Assembly (NCBI RefSeq): GCF_000151665.1
Contig: NW_013171815.1
Location: forward strand, 1,315,153-1,379,152
Direction of reading: 5' to 3'
Length of the DNA: 64,000 bases
DNA from: Blastocystis hominis
Taxonomy: Eukaryota > Sar > Bigyra > Opalinata > Blastocystidae
A program made the position numbers and the translations under genes. Of the stretch, positions 11,425 through 22,400 are shown piece by piece. Position 1 is the stretch's first letter. Every line of letters starts with the position of its first letter. Below the pieces are notes generated by a model. It ran no database searches and had not been told where the DNA came from. It saw nothing but the letters and a program-made list of their open reading frames with translations.

Positions 11425-13584
11425 TTACTTCGACTTCTTGGGAAGGATCGCCTAGATCGATAGAAGGAAGGAAGAACGAAATCGTACTCGACTGACGAAG
11501 GTCTCTCCCAATTTCAACCCCTTCTTTACGAATGTGTAGAAGATGAGAGCGAAGGAAAGACTGATGAGAGCAAAGCACGTGCTATCTTTCATGCCCTCGG
11601 GGGCATAGCGAGAGATTCCATAGCACAAAGCCGACGTAGGAAGAAGAATGATCGTGGCGAATGCTCCCTACACTCAACCCACGCAAGCGCAGCCGTACCA
11701 GAGTGCTTCGCTTCTCTCTCAGAACCAATGAATCCGTCTCCTCATCGATCTTCACTAAGTTGAAGGTCAGGTTCAGACAGTCCTCGAAATAGCCGTCGCT
11801 GAAGTTGTTGTTCACATACCGAATGATGCTGTAGATTCCGTCGTTCACCGCACCCCGCGTCGTGCGTTTCCCCGTTCTATCTTCGATTCCGCGCCTCGCT
11901 CCTACCGCGTATAGTCCGTCTTCAAGGAATGAGAGCTGCTGTAGAGCATCGACATCTCGTCTGCATTGTCGCTCCACAGATTGTTGAACGCCTGCGTGAG
12001 GTCCTTCGAATCGGACAGCTCGCTACGCGTGAATCTCCAATCGACAGAGCTACGGTTTTTCCTTCTCCTTCGTCTCCTCTCCAGCCACCTGAGTCAACAG
12101 CATATTCTTGGCGAAGACGCTCTGCACGACGTTGGTGCCTACATTCAACGCCGTGTCTGCGCGTACGATCGAGACAGTCGATGCAATTTGTGCGAATCAC
12201 CGCGGTCTGCAGGCTTCGAATCTTGCCGCCGTTGAGGTCCATGCTGAAAAATCTACTTGCAAGAACCGTGCAACGCCCACTCTCCTTGCTTCACCGGCGT
12301 CTCGGTCATCTCCACCAACTTCGCGATGTTTTCGTAGTGCATGTTCTTGCACTCCGCGTGGAAATCGAACCAGAAATAGTCCAGCTTCGCTGCGTTCTCG
12401 TCGCTAGCTCGAACGCTCCCCCAACGCCCTACTACTCCTTGCAAGCCGTTTCAAACGCCTCTCCGATCATCAGCTGGTCCTTCTTCTTGTCGATGAGATT
12501 CACCACGATCACGCGGCCGTACTTCTGAACCAGATGATCGAAATGGACGCTCAGAAGCGAGTGGTCCTAGCGAGTGAGCCATCGAATGGAAGGCGAACAT
12601 CGTCCACGAGGATTTTGGGGTTGTATTTCATGTACGGATTCTGCGTCCACTGCAGAGGAATGCTACCACGGATCTAAGCGGAATCGCACGAACTCAGAGA
12701 GAACCTGAACGAAAGAAGAAACGATGCCGGAGTCGGTAGCGACGATCTGCTCGGTTTCCACGAAGTTCGCCACATGGCCTTCGGAGTCGATGCCTCGCGT
12801 GTTGAAGCGACGACCGTTACGGTAAATGCTGCGACGGGAAATCAGAGTGAGCGTGAATGGCGTGCCGTGGAGAGAGAGAGCGGGGATGATCTTCATGAAA
12901 CCGAAGATGGTGATTGGAATCAGATCGCGAGGGAAGAAATGCTTGAATGGAGCGAGAGCACCAATAATGGGGGAGTTAAACATAAACATGGGGTCCATCG
13001 TTGTAGGGAAGAAGCGATCCTTGTCGTTGAGGCGCTCACATTGTGTATCTATATTGGATAATTCACCAGCAAGCACCTTGAAGACGTCTGGTAAGATCTT
13101 CGTGATGAGAATAGTACAAATTTGCAATCGACAAAACTTCCTCCAGCATAGAGATGTACCTGGTGTTTGCATACTCGTTATAAGCATTTGGCACCTTCAC
13201 GAACTCCACCTTGTTGACCTACGTGGATCAAATGAAAAAAAGGAAGAGATACCTGGTACACAGGCTTTCCTGTGACTCCCTTTCCTATAACAGCACTCTC
13301 CGTGATTACCTCCAAGAAAAGTGCTAGAGGTCAGCAAGCAACACATCCATATACCCTTTGACAAAGAATACACACCCAGAATGCCATCAATGTTGATATC
13401 GGCAGAAAAAGGCTCTTCGCTATTGAACTTTTCAATCAACAACTTGCCTTCGTTGTCCGAGACTTTCAGAACAGACGGCTTTTCTAGGCATTAGTTTCTC
13501 CTCAATTCACTATTAACTCTCACTTGCCTGCATGTCCTTCACAAGGATGCAGTCCTCTTTTGTTTGTATACAAAAACGACTCAT
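11425..13584 (-). CDS. SAC1: SAC1-type phosphoinositide phosphatase
   Basis: Dephosphorylates phosphoinositides, mainly PI4P, at the ER/Golgi. Fourteen exons: 13584-13524, 13483-13355, 13323-13253, 13218-13077, 13048-12705, 12673-12599, 12566-12436, 12403-12275, 12243-12167, 12138-12054, 12022-11906, 11876-11699, 11667-11488, 11451-11425. They give 581 residues (human SAC1: 587). The Sac signature is complete: GIDSEGHVANFVETEQIV, FDFHAECKNM, catalytic CIDCLDRT (about 381-388), the CX5R[T/S] motif, followed by NVVQS, and RTGKRTTRG with NNFSDG. Two hydrophobic C-terminal helices follow. Removing the last 36-nt intron produces a terminal KKSK, a classic KKxx ER-retrieval signal. It shares a 232-bp divergent promoter region with the aspartase gene. 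Confidence 0.93.
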
Positions 13585-13816
13585 TCGTAAAGATGGTGAA
13601 CAATGTGTGTCCTCTAAAAAACAAGTGCTGGAAATTGACAAAGTGGTGTGGTTCGAAAGTTGGATCTCAAAAATAACAGCAGGGAGTGATAGAGATAAAA
13701 CAACGACACAGAATTCCCGCGAAATGCATTTTCGTTTCCCCTTTTTCCCCAGTTTCCACATTTATAGATACTATTCTTCCCCATTTTTTCTTAAAATCGC
13801 GTATTCACTTCTAAGA

Positions 13817-15289
13817 ATGTCCGCTCTCATTCGTTCTGCGCCTAAAGCTGCTGCTGCTTCTCGTATCTTCCTCCGTGGAGCTGCTACTCGTACTGAGTCC
13901 GATTTGCTCGGAGAGCTCCAGGTCCCTGCTGACCACTACTACGGAGTCCAGACCATGCGTGGTTACCTGAGCTACGATATTACGGGAAAGAGACTTTATG
14001 ACTTCCCCAACTACATCAAGGCTTACGGTATGGTGAAGAAGGCTGCTATCACCGCCAACAACCGCCTCGGTCTCGTTCCTGATGACAAGGCCAACGCCGT
14101 CAAGCAGGCTTGCGATGAAGTCATTTCTGGAAAGTGGAACTCTGAGTTCATCGTGGATATGATTCAGGGAGGTGCTGGTACTTCTACCAACATGAACACC
14201 AACGAGGTGATCACCAACCGCGCTCTGGAGATCATGGGTCATCCTCGTGGAGACTACGAGTTCATCAGCCCCAACGATATCGTGAACAAGTGCCAGTCCA
14301 CGAACGATACCTATCCTAGCTCTGCTAAGCTGGGTATGTACCTGGACCACTTCGCCATGGTGGAGCAGATGCAGCTCCTGGTCGATTCCTTCGCCAAGAA
14401 GGCTGAGGAGTTCAAGGACGTGATGAAGATGGGTCGTACCCAGCTTCAGGATGGAGTGCCCATGACTCTGGGACAGGAGTTCCATGCCTACTCCACCACC
14501 CTTCAGGAGGATGTGGATCTGGTCAAGGAGGCCGCCAAGGTGTTCCTGACTGTGAACCTCGGAGGTACTGCCATTGGTACCGGAACTGCTGCTCACCCCG
14601 ACTACTCTGCTGCCGCTGTGAAGGCTCTGCGTGAGATCACCGGTTTCGATATTAAGATCGCTCCCGATCTGATCAACGCTTCCTCCAACACCTCCGGTAT
14701 GCTCTACTTCTCTGGAGTGCTCCGCCGCTGCGCCGTGAAGCTGTCCCAGATCTGCAACGATCTGCGTCTGCTGGCTTCTGGACCTCGCTGCGGTCTCCAT
14801 GAGATCAACCTGCCTCCTCGCGCTCCTGGTAGCTCGATCATGCCCGGCAAGGTGAACCCTGTGATTCCCGAAGTGGTGAACCAGACCTGCTTCCAGATCA
14901 TCGGAGGTGATCTGACCTGCTCGCTCGCCTCGGAGGCTGGTCAGCTGGAGCTGAACGTGATGGAGCCCGTGCTCATCTACAACCTGTTCAACAACATCAA
15001 CATGTTCACTCGCGCCACCAAGACTCTGCGCACTCTCTGCGTCGATGGCATTACTGCTGATAAGGCTCAGTGCGAGAAGCTGCTGAACAACTCCATCGGT
15101 ATTGTCACCGGTCTGCTGCCCTACATTGGCTACAAGAAGTGCTCGACTGCCGCCAAGATCGCCAACCAGACTGGAAAGTCTGTGAAGGACGTGCTGGTGG
15201 AGCAGGGCTTCTGCACCAAGCAGGAGGTCGAGGAGCTGCTGGTCCCTGAGAAGATGACCAAGCCCAACTACATTACCAAGAAGCACTAA
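13817..15289 (+). CDS. aspA: Aspartate ammonia-lyase (aspartase), organelle-targeted
   Basis: Converts L-aspartate to fumarate and ammonia. A single exon of 490 residues (E. coli AspA: 478). The signature loop GSSIMPGKVNPVIPEVVNQ is of the aspartase type (fumarases read KVNPTQ here), and GGAGTSTNMNTNEV, KMGRTQLQDGVPMTLGQE and the SIGIVTGLLP block match AspA along the whole length. The extra N-terminus (about 25 residues, rich in Ser/Ala/Arg, no acidic residues) looks like a presequence, so it probably works in the mitochondrion-related organelle. Start chosen at 13817 because the upstream in-frame extension is not presequence-like. It is the only intronless long gene among intron-rich neighbours, and its sequence is strikingly bacterial, which suggests lateral transfer. 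Stop TAA is encoded; TGTTTGTT lies at 15356. Confidence 0.9.
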   Translation: MSALIRSAPKAAAASRIFLRGAATRTESDLLGELQVPADHYYGVQTMRGYLSYDITGKRLYDFPNYIKAYGMVKKAAITANNRLGLVPDDKANAVKQACDEVISGKWNSEFIVDMIQGGAGTSTNMNTNEVITNRALEIMGHPRGDYEFISPNDIVNKCQSTNDTYPSSAKLGMYLDHFAMVEQMQLLVDSFAKKAEEFKDVMKMGRTQLQDGVPMTLGQEFHAYSTTLQEDVDLVKEAAKVFLTVNLGGTAIGTGTAAHPDYSAAAVKALREITGFDIKIAPDLINASSNTSGMLYFSGVLRRCAVKLSQICNDLRLLASGPRCGLHEINLPPRAPGSSIMPGKVNPVIPEVVNQTCFQIIGGDLTCSLASEAGQLELNVMEPVLIYNLFNNINMFTRATKTLRTLCVDGITADKAQCEKLLNNSIGIVTGLLPYIGYKKCSTAAKIANQTGKSVKDVLVEQGFCTKQEVEELLVPEKMTKPNYITKKH

Positions 15290-15355
15290 ATAATGAGTTT
15301 CGATGGGAATAAAGAACACAAAGATCCAATCATAGTTATATTTTTTAAGCATGGG

Positions 15356-15363
15356 TGTTTGTT
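15356..15363 (+). terminator. TGTTTGTT motif of the aspartase gene
   Basis: Exact motif 67 nt after the TAA stop. Confidence 0.7.
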
Positions 15364-15449
15364 GCCAATAATGTCCCGATTCTTGCTGATTTTCCCATGA
15401 TTTATGGTGGAAACACAATTGTGGATTCTTTTATATTTATATTCATTCG

Positions 15450-16947
15450 ATGGAGAACCCCGAGCAAACACAGAACGTGCCTCTTTTAGAGCAAAAGGAG
15501 GAGACAAAGACCAAGTTACCCTTCTGCATTTTCCTGCTCTGCAATGGAGCTGTTGGTAGGACTCTGAGGTTGGGATTTTGATGTGCAGGAGCAGGCATTT
15601 TGACTCTCACCTCCGCCGTAGGAAAAGTGGGCTGGGGTATGGGTCTCTGTCTGTACCTCTTCTTTGGCCGTAAGTGCGCGAAGATCGCAGGCTAACGTCT
15701 AGTGTTTGCTGGTTTCGCAAACATGATGCTTCAGAAAGTCTTCGATTACTCGAAAGAGAGTACCTACTCCGGAATTGCCAAGCATATGTATGGCAACTGG
15801 TTTGAGGTCTTTGTAGATGTGATTCAGGTGGGATAGAGGTCTCTGTACAATCCGTAGTTCCTTTATAGTGTGGGTACCTGCTGCGGTTACGCAATCATCA
15901 TTGCGAACGAGCTCTACCTTAGCGTGTCTTTTATTACCGAAGGAAAGGTGGTTCCTGATAGTTTGGAGTTCCTGACCAATCGTACCTGGCTGCTCGTCAT
16001 CGTTACGTTCTGTGTGATCCTCCCGCCTTCTCTGATGCGAAAAATCACCGCTCTGCGTTACACCTCGATGGTCGCCATCTCCGGCATCATCTACATCACC
16101 ATCGTGATGCTGATCCGTGCTCTGGGCACGGACGCCTGCGGTCTGGCCGAAGTCGCCGACTTCTCGTGCAAGGCGGACAAGTGCATGATCGAGGCGGACG
16201 CTGCGCTCGCGAACTACACCGGCTTCGAGGAGTGCTCGCTCTACTGCGAGGGCTGCGAGCCGAGCCCGCTCCGCAGCGCGCTGCAGAGTTTCATCGTGAA
16301 CAAGGACATCTTCGTGGTGCTCCCGATCTTCTGCTTCGGGCATTGCTCGCAAGTGCAGTTCATTCCGATCGTCAGCGAGATGGAGCGTCCCACGCGCAAG
16401 CGTGTGGGCGTGGTGGTGTTCTTCGCCTATCTGCTCATCCTGGTCCTTTATCTGCTCAATTCCTTCTCCGGCTATTTCGCTTTCTGCGGCTACTCCGCTT
16501 CGAACGTGCTGGATTCGTACCCCGCTCTGGATCCCTACATTCTGGTCGGGCGCCTCATCATCTCGTTCGCGTTGTGCTTCACCTTCCCGCTCTACGGCTA
16601 CTCGGTGCGCGAGGTCATCGTGAAGACGTTCAAGCTGCAGAACACCAGTAGGACAGAGAGGGATGCGATGAGATGCAGAGTACTGGAAGCTCGCCTTGGT
16701 CACCGTGGTGATGGTGCTCTCCTGCATGACCGTGGCTATCTTCTTTAACGACCTGTCCACCGTGGTGGGAATCACTGGAGCCATCGGCGGCTCTTCGCTC
16801 ATGGCCATCATTCCGTCGCTTCTTTACATTAAGTGGACGAAGGTCAGCGAGACGAAGTACAAGTGGATGCATTATACCGTTGCCTCTCTGTATCTCCTTA
16901 TCGGCTTGGTCATGGCCTTTGTTGGAACTTATGTGACTCTTGTGTAA
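15450..16947 (+). CDS. Amino-acid transporter, AAAP/SLC38-like
   Basis: Exons 15450-15555, 15589-15669, 15703-15827, 15858-16647 and 16679-16947 give 456 residues. The start of the first helix reads [19 protein letters not shown], the glycine-rich TM1 of amino acid/auxin permeases. About ten further hydrophobic helices follow. A Cys-rich extracellular loop (about residues 210-255) carries eight cysteines. The order and length fit SLC38 (SNAT) or vacuolar AVT transporters. Substrate and membrane cannot be told. Introns are 33, 33, 30 and 31 nt. The stop TAA is encoded, 24 nt before TGTTTGTT. Confidence 0.82.
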
Positions 16948-16970
16948 TGATTCTGAAGATGGCTTGCGTT

Positions 16971-16978
16971 TGTTTGTT
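16971..16978 (+). terminator. TGTTTGTT motif of the amino-acid transporter gene
   Basis: Exact motif, 24 nt after the stop; the next U of the run keeps a second overlapping TTTG. Confidence 0.75.
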
Positions 16979-17139
16979 TGGAAAAATAGGGAGGAAGTAT
17001 ATTTAAGAGTGGTAAAAATCGTCTTGAAGAAAAAGGGTGGAAATAAGAAAGAAAGGTCGAATGAACTGTGAAGTGGAAGGAGAGAGCGAAATAAGGGAAC
17101 TACGACACTAAAAAAGGATGGGGATGAAAAAGAAAGGTC

Positions 17140-17192
17140 AAAAAAATCGTGATACTTTCTCAATGTATGCGTGTCATCCTTGCGCAGGGACC

Positions 17193-17223
<31 letters not shown>

Positions 17224-17249
17224 TCCAGATGACCTCCGAAGAGGTACCC
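17140..17249 (-). ncRNA. U6: U6 spliceosomal snRNA
   Basis: The minus strand reads, in order, a 5' hairpin ACCTC-TTCG-GAGGT, then AATTGGAACGATACAGAGAA (ACAGAGA box), GATTAGCATGG (AGC triad region), CCCTGCGCAAGGATGACACG (internal stem-loop), and ends in a T7 run at 17146-17140. These are invariant U6 segments. The 5' end is placed just before the hairpin, so it may be off by a few bases. A TTAAATAG box lies on the minus strand at about 17272-17279, roughly 25 bp upstream of that start, consistent with a Pol III type 3 promoter; no other promoter element is recognisable. Confidence 0.96.
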
Positions 17250-17728
17250 AATACTAAGGTGAACCAGCGACTATTTAAGGAACGTCAAAATCGGAAAAAT
17301 AATAGTTATGGGTTTACGATGTTTTCTCCTTTTTGGAATTTTTATTATATCTCGACTAAAAATTCGGAGGACTTCACAATCATAAAATAAAAATCGCTAC
17401 ATTGTTACCCATCTGTAAACACACAACATTATACCTCTTTAGGCTATGGTATTAGTATAATTCTGTTCATAGACCAGGAATCTTCCCTAATTGAGTCTCT
17501 ACCATCCACGTTTTTCAAGAACGGGATCTAAAGTAATACTAGCCAGCCTTCTGTGTACTGATCGTTCAATACTCATAAATACTCGAAAACTGATTCCTTC
17601 CCTTAGATCACGACCAAAAAGGTGAGTATTTTTGGAATACAGATTTCTTAAAAGAATCGAACTATTGTAGTTTATCATATCTCAAGTGAACGTGAATGTA
17701 TGGAATAGTGGATCTCGTTCCCAGTTAG
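17250..17728. other. Intergenic, U6 upstream region and promoter side of the LisH gene
   Basis: 480 bp of AT-rich sequence. Apart from the TATA-like box of U6 (17272-17279) I see no gene, repeat or RNA signature. Confidence 0.5.
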
Positions 17729-19427
17729 ATGAATAACGATGATTTGAAGCAATTGGCCGAATGGCTCAGAAAGTGCCAGCTGGAGAAGGCTGCCGAGGCT
17801 TTTGAACACTTTTTGTCTATTGTATATGGAGGATTAGTGTCTTTGAATTGTAGTCTTCGTCAAAGCGCGGTTCTCTCTTAAGTAAGCTGGATGAAGCTAT
17901 TGAAGCGGGAATCAAGTGAGAGCGACTATAGTTTTTTAGTTTAGGAAGCAGAAGCTGAATGATTCGACTGATTCTAGTTCCTCGAGCAGCAGCAGTGACA
18001 GCAGCTCGAGTTCTAGTTCCTCAAGCAGTAGCAGTAGCAGCAGCAGCAGTAGCAGCAGTAGCAGCAGCAGCAGCAGTTCCGATTCTTCAGATAGTTCTGA
18101 TTCTGAAAGTGAAGAGGAGGAGAAGAAGGAGAAGGAGAGCTCTAGTTCTAGCAGTTCGGATAGTTCTGACTCTTCTGACTCTTCTGACTCTACTGACTCT
18201 GAGAGTGAAGAGGAGGAAAAAAAGGAAGAAGAAAAGGAATCGAGCTCTGATTCGGATAGCTCGGATAGCTCGGATAGCTCGGATAGCTCGGATAGCTCGG
18301 ATAGCTCGGATAGCTCGGATAGCTCGGATAGCTCGGATAGCTCGGATAGCTCGGATAGCGACGAGAGTGAAGAAGAAGAGGAAAAGAAGGAAGAGAAGAA
18401 GGAGGAATCGAGCTCTTCCAGTTCGTCTGACTCCTCTGACTCCTCCGATTCTGAGAGCGAAGAAGAGGAAAAGAAAGAAGAGAAGAAGGAGGAGAGCAAG
18501 GAATCCAGCTCTTCTGATTCTTCTGATTCTTCTGATTCTTCTGATTCTTCTGATTCTGAAAGTGAAGAGGAAGAAGAAAAGAAAGAAGAAGAGAAGAAGG
18601 AGGAAGAAAAGGAGTCGAGCTCTGATTCTTCTGATTCCTCTGATTCTTCCGATTCCTCCGATTCAGATTCTGAAAGTGAAGAAGAAGAAGAAAAGAAGGA
18701 GGAATCGAGCTCTGATTCTTCTGATTCTTCTGATTCTTCTGATTCCTCTGATTCTTCTGATTCTGAAAGTGAAGAAGAAGAGGAGGAAGAGAAGAAAGAA
18801 GAGAAGAAGGAAGAAGAGGAATCCAGCTCTTCGGATAGTTCCGATTCTTCCGATTCCTCCGACTCTGAGAGCGAAGAAGAGGAGGAAGAGAAGAAAGAAG
18901 AGAAGAAGGAAGAGGAGTCGAGCTCTGACTCTTCTGATTCCTCGGATTCCTCGGATTCCTCCGACTCTGAGAGCGAAGAAGAAGAAAAGAAGGAAGAAAA
19001 GAAAGAGGAGGAGGAGGAGGAGGAGGAGTCGAGCTCTTCGGATTCTTCGGATAGTTCCTCTTCCTCGGATTCCTCGGATTCTTCGGATTCTTCGGATTCT
19101 TCGGATTCTGAAAGTGAGAAAGAAGAAGAAGAGAATAAAGCAGAACAAAAGAAAGAAGAGGAGTCAAGCGCATCAGACTCATCAGACTCTTTAACTTTAC
19201 CGAAGTCTGCGGTTTCTTCCGATTCTTCCTCCTCTTCGGAAAGTGAAGAACCGGTAGAAGAAGAAGAATCGAGTACTTCCGATAGTTCGGATTCTGATTC
19301 TTACGATAGCGAAGAATCTTCTTCTTCTTCTTCTTCTTCTTCGGATAGTTCCGACTCTGACTCCAGCTCCGATTCGGATTCCAGCTCGGACTCCAGCTCG
19401 GATAGTAGTAGCAATTCCAGCAGCTAA
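17729..19427 (+). CDS. LisH protein with long Ser/Asp/Glu/Lys low-complexity tail, NOLC1/SRP40-like
   Basis: Exons 17729-17821, 17854-17915 and 17945-19427 give 545 residues. Residues about 4-24 (LKQLAEWLRKCQLEKAAEAF) fit a LisH dimerisation motif. From about residue 55 to the end the chain alternates serine/aspartate runs with blocks rich in Glu and Lys. This is the design of nucleolar phosphoproteins NOLC1/Nopp140 and SRP40, which also start with LisH; their conserved basic C-terminal domain is missing here, since the protein ends in serines. Such serines are casein kinase 2 targets in the family. The tail contains a 9-bp tandem array (18252-18359). Function as a ribosome or snoRNP assembly chaperone is inference. 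Stop TAA at 19425-19427; variant TCTTTGTT at 19453-19460. Confidence 0.62.
18252..18359 (+). repeat. 12 tandem copies of TCGGATAGC (9 bp) in coding sequence
   Basis: Twelve exact copies of a 9-mer encode a perfect Ser-Asp-Ser array. The neighbouring Ser/Asp repeats use mixed codons (TCT, TCC, AGT, AGC), so this block is a recent slippage or unequal-crossover expansion. Its length is likely to differ between strains. Confidence 0.95.
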
Positions 19428-19479
19428 CTAACTCTACAATGACTTCTCTCTCTCTTTGTTGAACACAAACAACACACTT

Positions 19480-22400
19480 CTATCGGTATTTACTCAAAAC
19501 CTTCTTAAAAAAGCCGCACACAAACTCGGAAAGAGAGGAATCCGACCGAACTCGATCGTCTCGCAAACACACGCTAATCTGATTCATTTCCCTCTCCCCT
19601 CGAAGATAGACTCGCACCTGCAAATGCTCTCCAAGACTCTCCCGCAGATTCTGCACCACAGTTTGAATCCGCACGCAAAGCGGATCGTCGTTCTCCAAAA
19701 TTCGCAACTCCGAAGCATGCATCGTGTTCACCACCGTCGAAACGCCCAACACTCGCGTGCAAGTCTCAATCGGCACCGACTTCCCCACAATCAGCACGAT
19801 TCTACGTTCCACACCCTCTCTTCTTCCTCCTACCCAAACTCTCCAGTCATCAAGAAAAGATGCTCATGATCCAGCACACGCCCCGATAAAGCGAGGCGAT
19901 TCGGCATCGACACCCAATCGCCTTCGTCCTTGCCCCACGCCTCGTCCGTCTCGTCCAAACAATACAGATGCGGATACAGATAATCCATCACGCGCTCCGG
20001 CGTGCAGTTGTACAGAATCTACGCGTGATTGGATCGGCGAAAACGCACCCATTTCGCGTAGGCTCGCTCATCCACGCGAGGATACACATCTTCGAGCTTC
20101 GCCACGCTGTTCATCGGCGTCATCGCAAGCAGCGGAGATTTAAGCAAGGCGTTGAGATACAGCGGAAGCATGGCGAGTCGCTCCGGCAGCGATAACTGAG
20201 CTACATATAAAAGGCAAACAACGAGCTTCGAACAGATCGGCGTGGTCGAGCACACACAGTTTCGATAGGTCGCCAAAACGGTGGCAACGATGTTCTGGAC
20301 GTGCTCTCGCGTATCGAAAAGGCCTCCTTGCTCCACTTCGGCCACGGTGGCGCGCGTGATCAGCATCAAATACGCGGTCAGATCGATGGAATGGTAGATC
20401 GTGGCGTAATCGGAGGCCACTGCAAACCGATAATTGAAGACGCGGATGCACGTCTCCATCTGGTCATTGTGATACCTATCGTTTATCCGCCACACAAAAC
20501 CCCGAACAGCACTGCAAACTGCGCGTACGCGTAGGGCTTTTTAATGTACCGGTCGATTCCGATCTCGGCGACAATCGACGCGTCGGGCGTCATGCAGGAA
20601 CAAGAGAACGTGTTGCCCTGCGGATCGTTCACCACGCCTCCGTAATAGGTGATCAGATTCAGTCCTTCGGAGAGGCGAAGACGGCCGCTCAGCGAGCGCG
20701 CGGACGGGTTGAGCACGAGCACTTGCAGATAGGCGTGCAGCTCGGCGAGAGCCTGCTCGCGGTACGGACCGCGGAGCGACGGAGCGAAGTAGATCGAGCC
20801 TCCTACGGGTGAAGCAGAAGGAAAAAGCGCACCGGTATCGCTGATAATGCTCTCCAGATTGGCCAGCACGAAGTAATCCGACGCGGCGCCCGCGCAGAGG
20901 AGATCGATGCGCACCGCGGACGCTTGGCACTGCGCGTCCAGCTCCTCCAGCCACACCGTGTCTCCGTTCCGATTGTATCTACATCGCAGCGAGCCAGCAG
21001 AGCTACAGCGCGGCCTCGTCGGTGGTTCCGTACACTTTGATGCCCTCCTTCGCGAGCGAGCTTCCCTCGCCGATGCTCGGCGATCCCTGGATCACCACGA
21101 TCCGGCCTCCTCCCACGCTTCGCAGCACGTTCATCGTCCCCTTCACCGCCGCATACAGCACAGCGTGCGTCGCCGTGCTCCCTGCGTTCGCATACGACAG
21201 CACATAATCGAGCAGCGCGTGGATCTGCGGCAAGGTTTCCTCGGTCACGCGAATCAGCCACCGGCCCGGCGCGATCGCTCCGAACGCTTCCTCGTAATCG
21301 GCCATGATGATTTGGCGCACGCGGCCCTGCGACCAGCACAGATAATGCGTGCGCACGTCCACCATGGCGATGCCCACCAAACTCGGCCCTTCCTTCTCCA
21401 CCATCAGCTGCGTCGCCGCTTTCAGCCCGGCGATCGTCGCCTGCACTAATCCCGTCGACACCGCGCCCACCGACACGTCCACCAGGAACGAATACACGGG
21501 GATCTGCCGTCCAATCCCATCTCCGCGCCCTACCGAGCCCTCCTTCATGTTGAACTGCTTGCTGTCCACCACCGCCTCGTAGCTCCCGAACTGCAGCTCC
21601 GGCTTCGCCTCGATGTCCAGCGGGCGGCCGTTGACGTCGAGCGGGCTCTGGTACCAGTCGGGGACGTCGTTGACCGCTCCGCAGAGATTGCAGGTGAACG
21701 AGCGGCCGTAGTTCGAGAAGGAGGTGAACGAGTTCACGTACCCGCGACATTCCGAGCATCGAGGAATGCCCGCGCGACGGTCCACGCGGTGGATGGGCTG
21801 CTAGCCGTTAGGGGGCGCGGGGATCGGTACGTTTTTGGCGAAGGGCGTGAGAACGACGCCGAATCCTGTCGAGAAATCCGCGTCTTTGCCCGACAGCGCG
21901 GCGGTCAGCATCGAACGCTGCTCGGGGATCGTCGAGAGGGACGGCCGGAAGAAGAAGGGAGAGCTGTTCGCGCCCTCGATCACTTGGAGCGGCGTTTGCG
22001 GAAGCGGGAGACTCAGATTGTCGCCATCCGTAGGGAAGGTCATGGGGCCTTGGAAGTTCGCGGGAGGATGTGGAATCGTGGACGGATCGATACGCTGATC
22101 AGGTGGAATCACTGCTGGTGGCTACGCATGATGATAATGATTAGTCTCTTTTTCGTACAGGTTCGTGGTAGATCGGAGCTGGAGCATATTCTGGCTGCTC
22201 CTCGGGCTCCTTTGCCTCCTGCGGTGTTGGATCTACAACTCACGCCAAACAAACAAAACAACGGTGAGCATACAGGTCGGCCGCTGTCTTTCCGTGACGA
22301 TATTGCGGAGTTATAGGGGAATGAAGAATTTGAGTCGGCGGAGGTGGAACTGGAGATCTAGAAATAAAGAACCGTTCCTTTCCGCACGTTGTCGAAGTTG

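Noticed and set aside
11425-13584. SAC1 region as a frameshifted pseudogene split over many ORFs
   Set aside because: All shifts are explained by 13 GT-AG introns of 28-40 nt, and the joined frame is complete and conserved.
13811-15418. 535-codon minus frame opposite the aspartase
   Set aside because: Shadow of a high-GC3 gene; His/Ser/Val-rich composition and no family match.
18252-18359. CRISPR-like array
   Set aside because: Nine-base uniform tandem units without spacers, in coding sequence.
17959-19194. Arg/Ile/Leu-rich plus frame and Ser/Pro-rich or Leu-rich minus frames over the LisH gene
   Set aside because: They are the other frames of GAT/TCT/GAA repeats; the real frame continues from the LisH exon through two introns to an encoded TAA.
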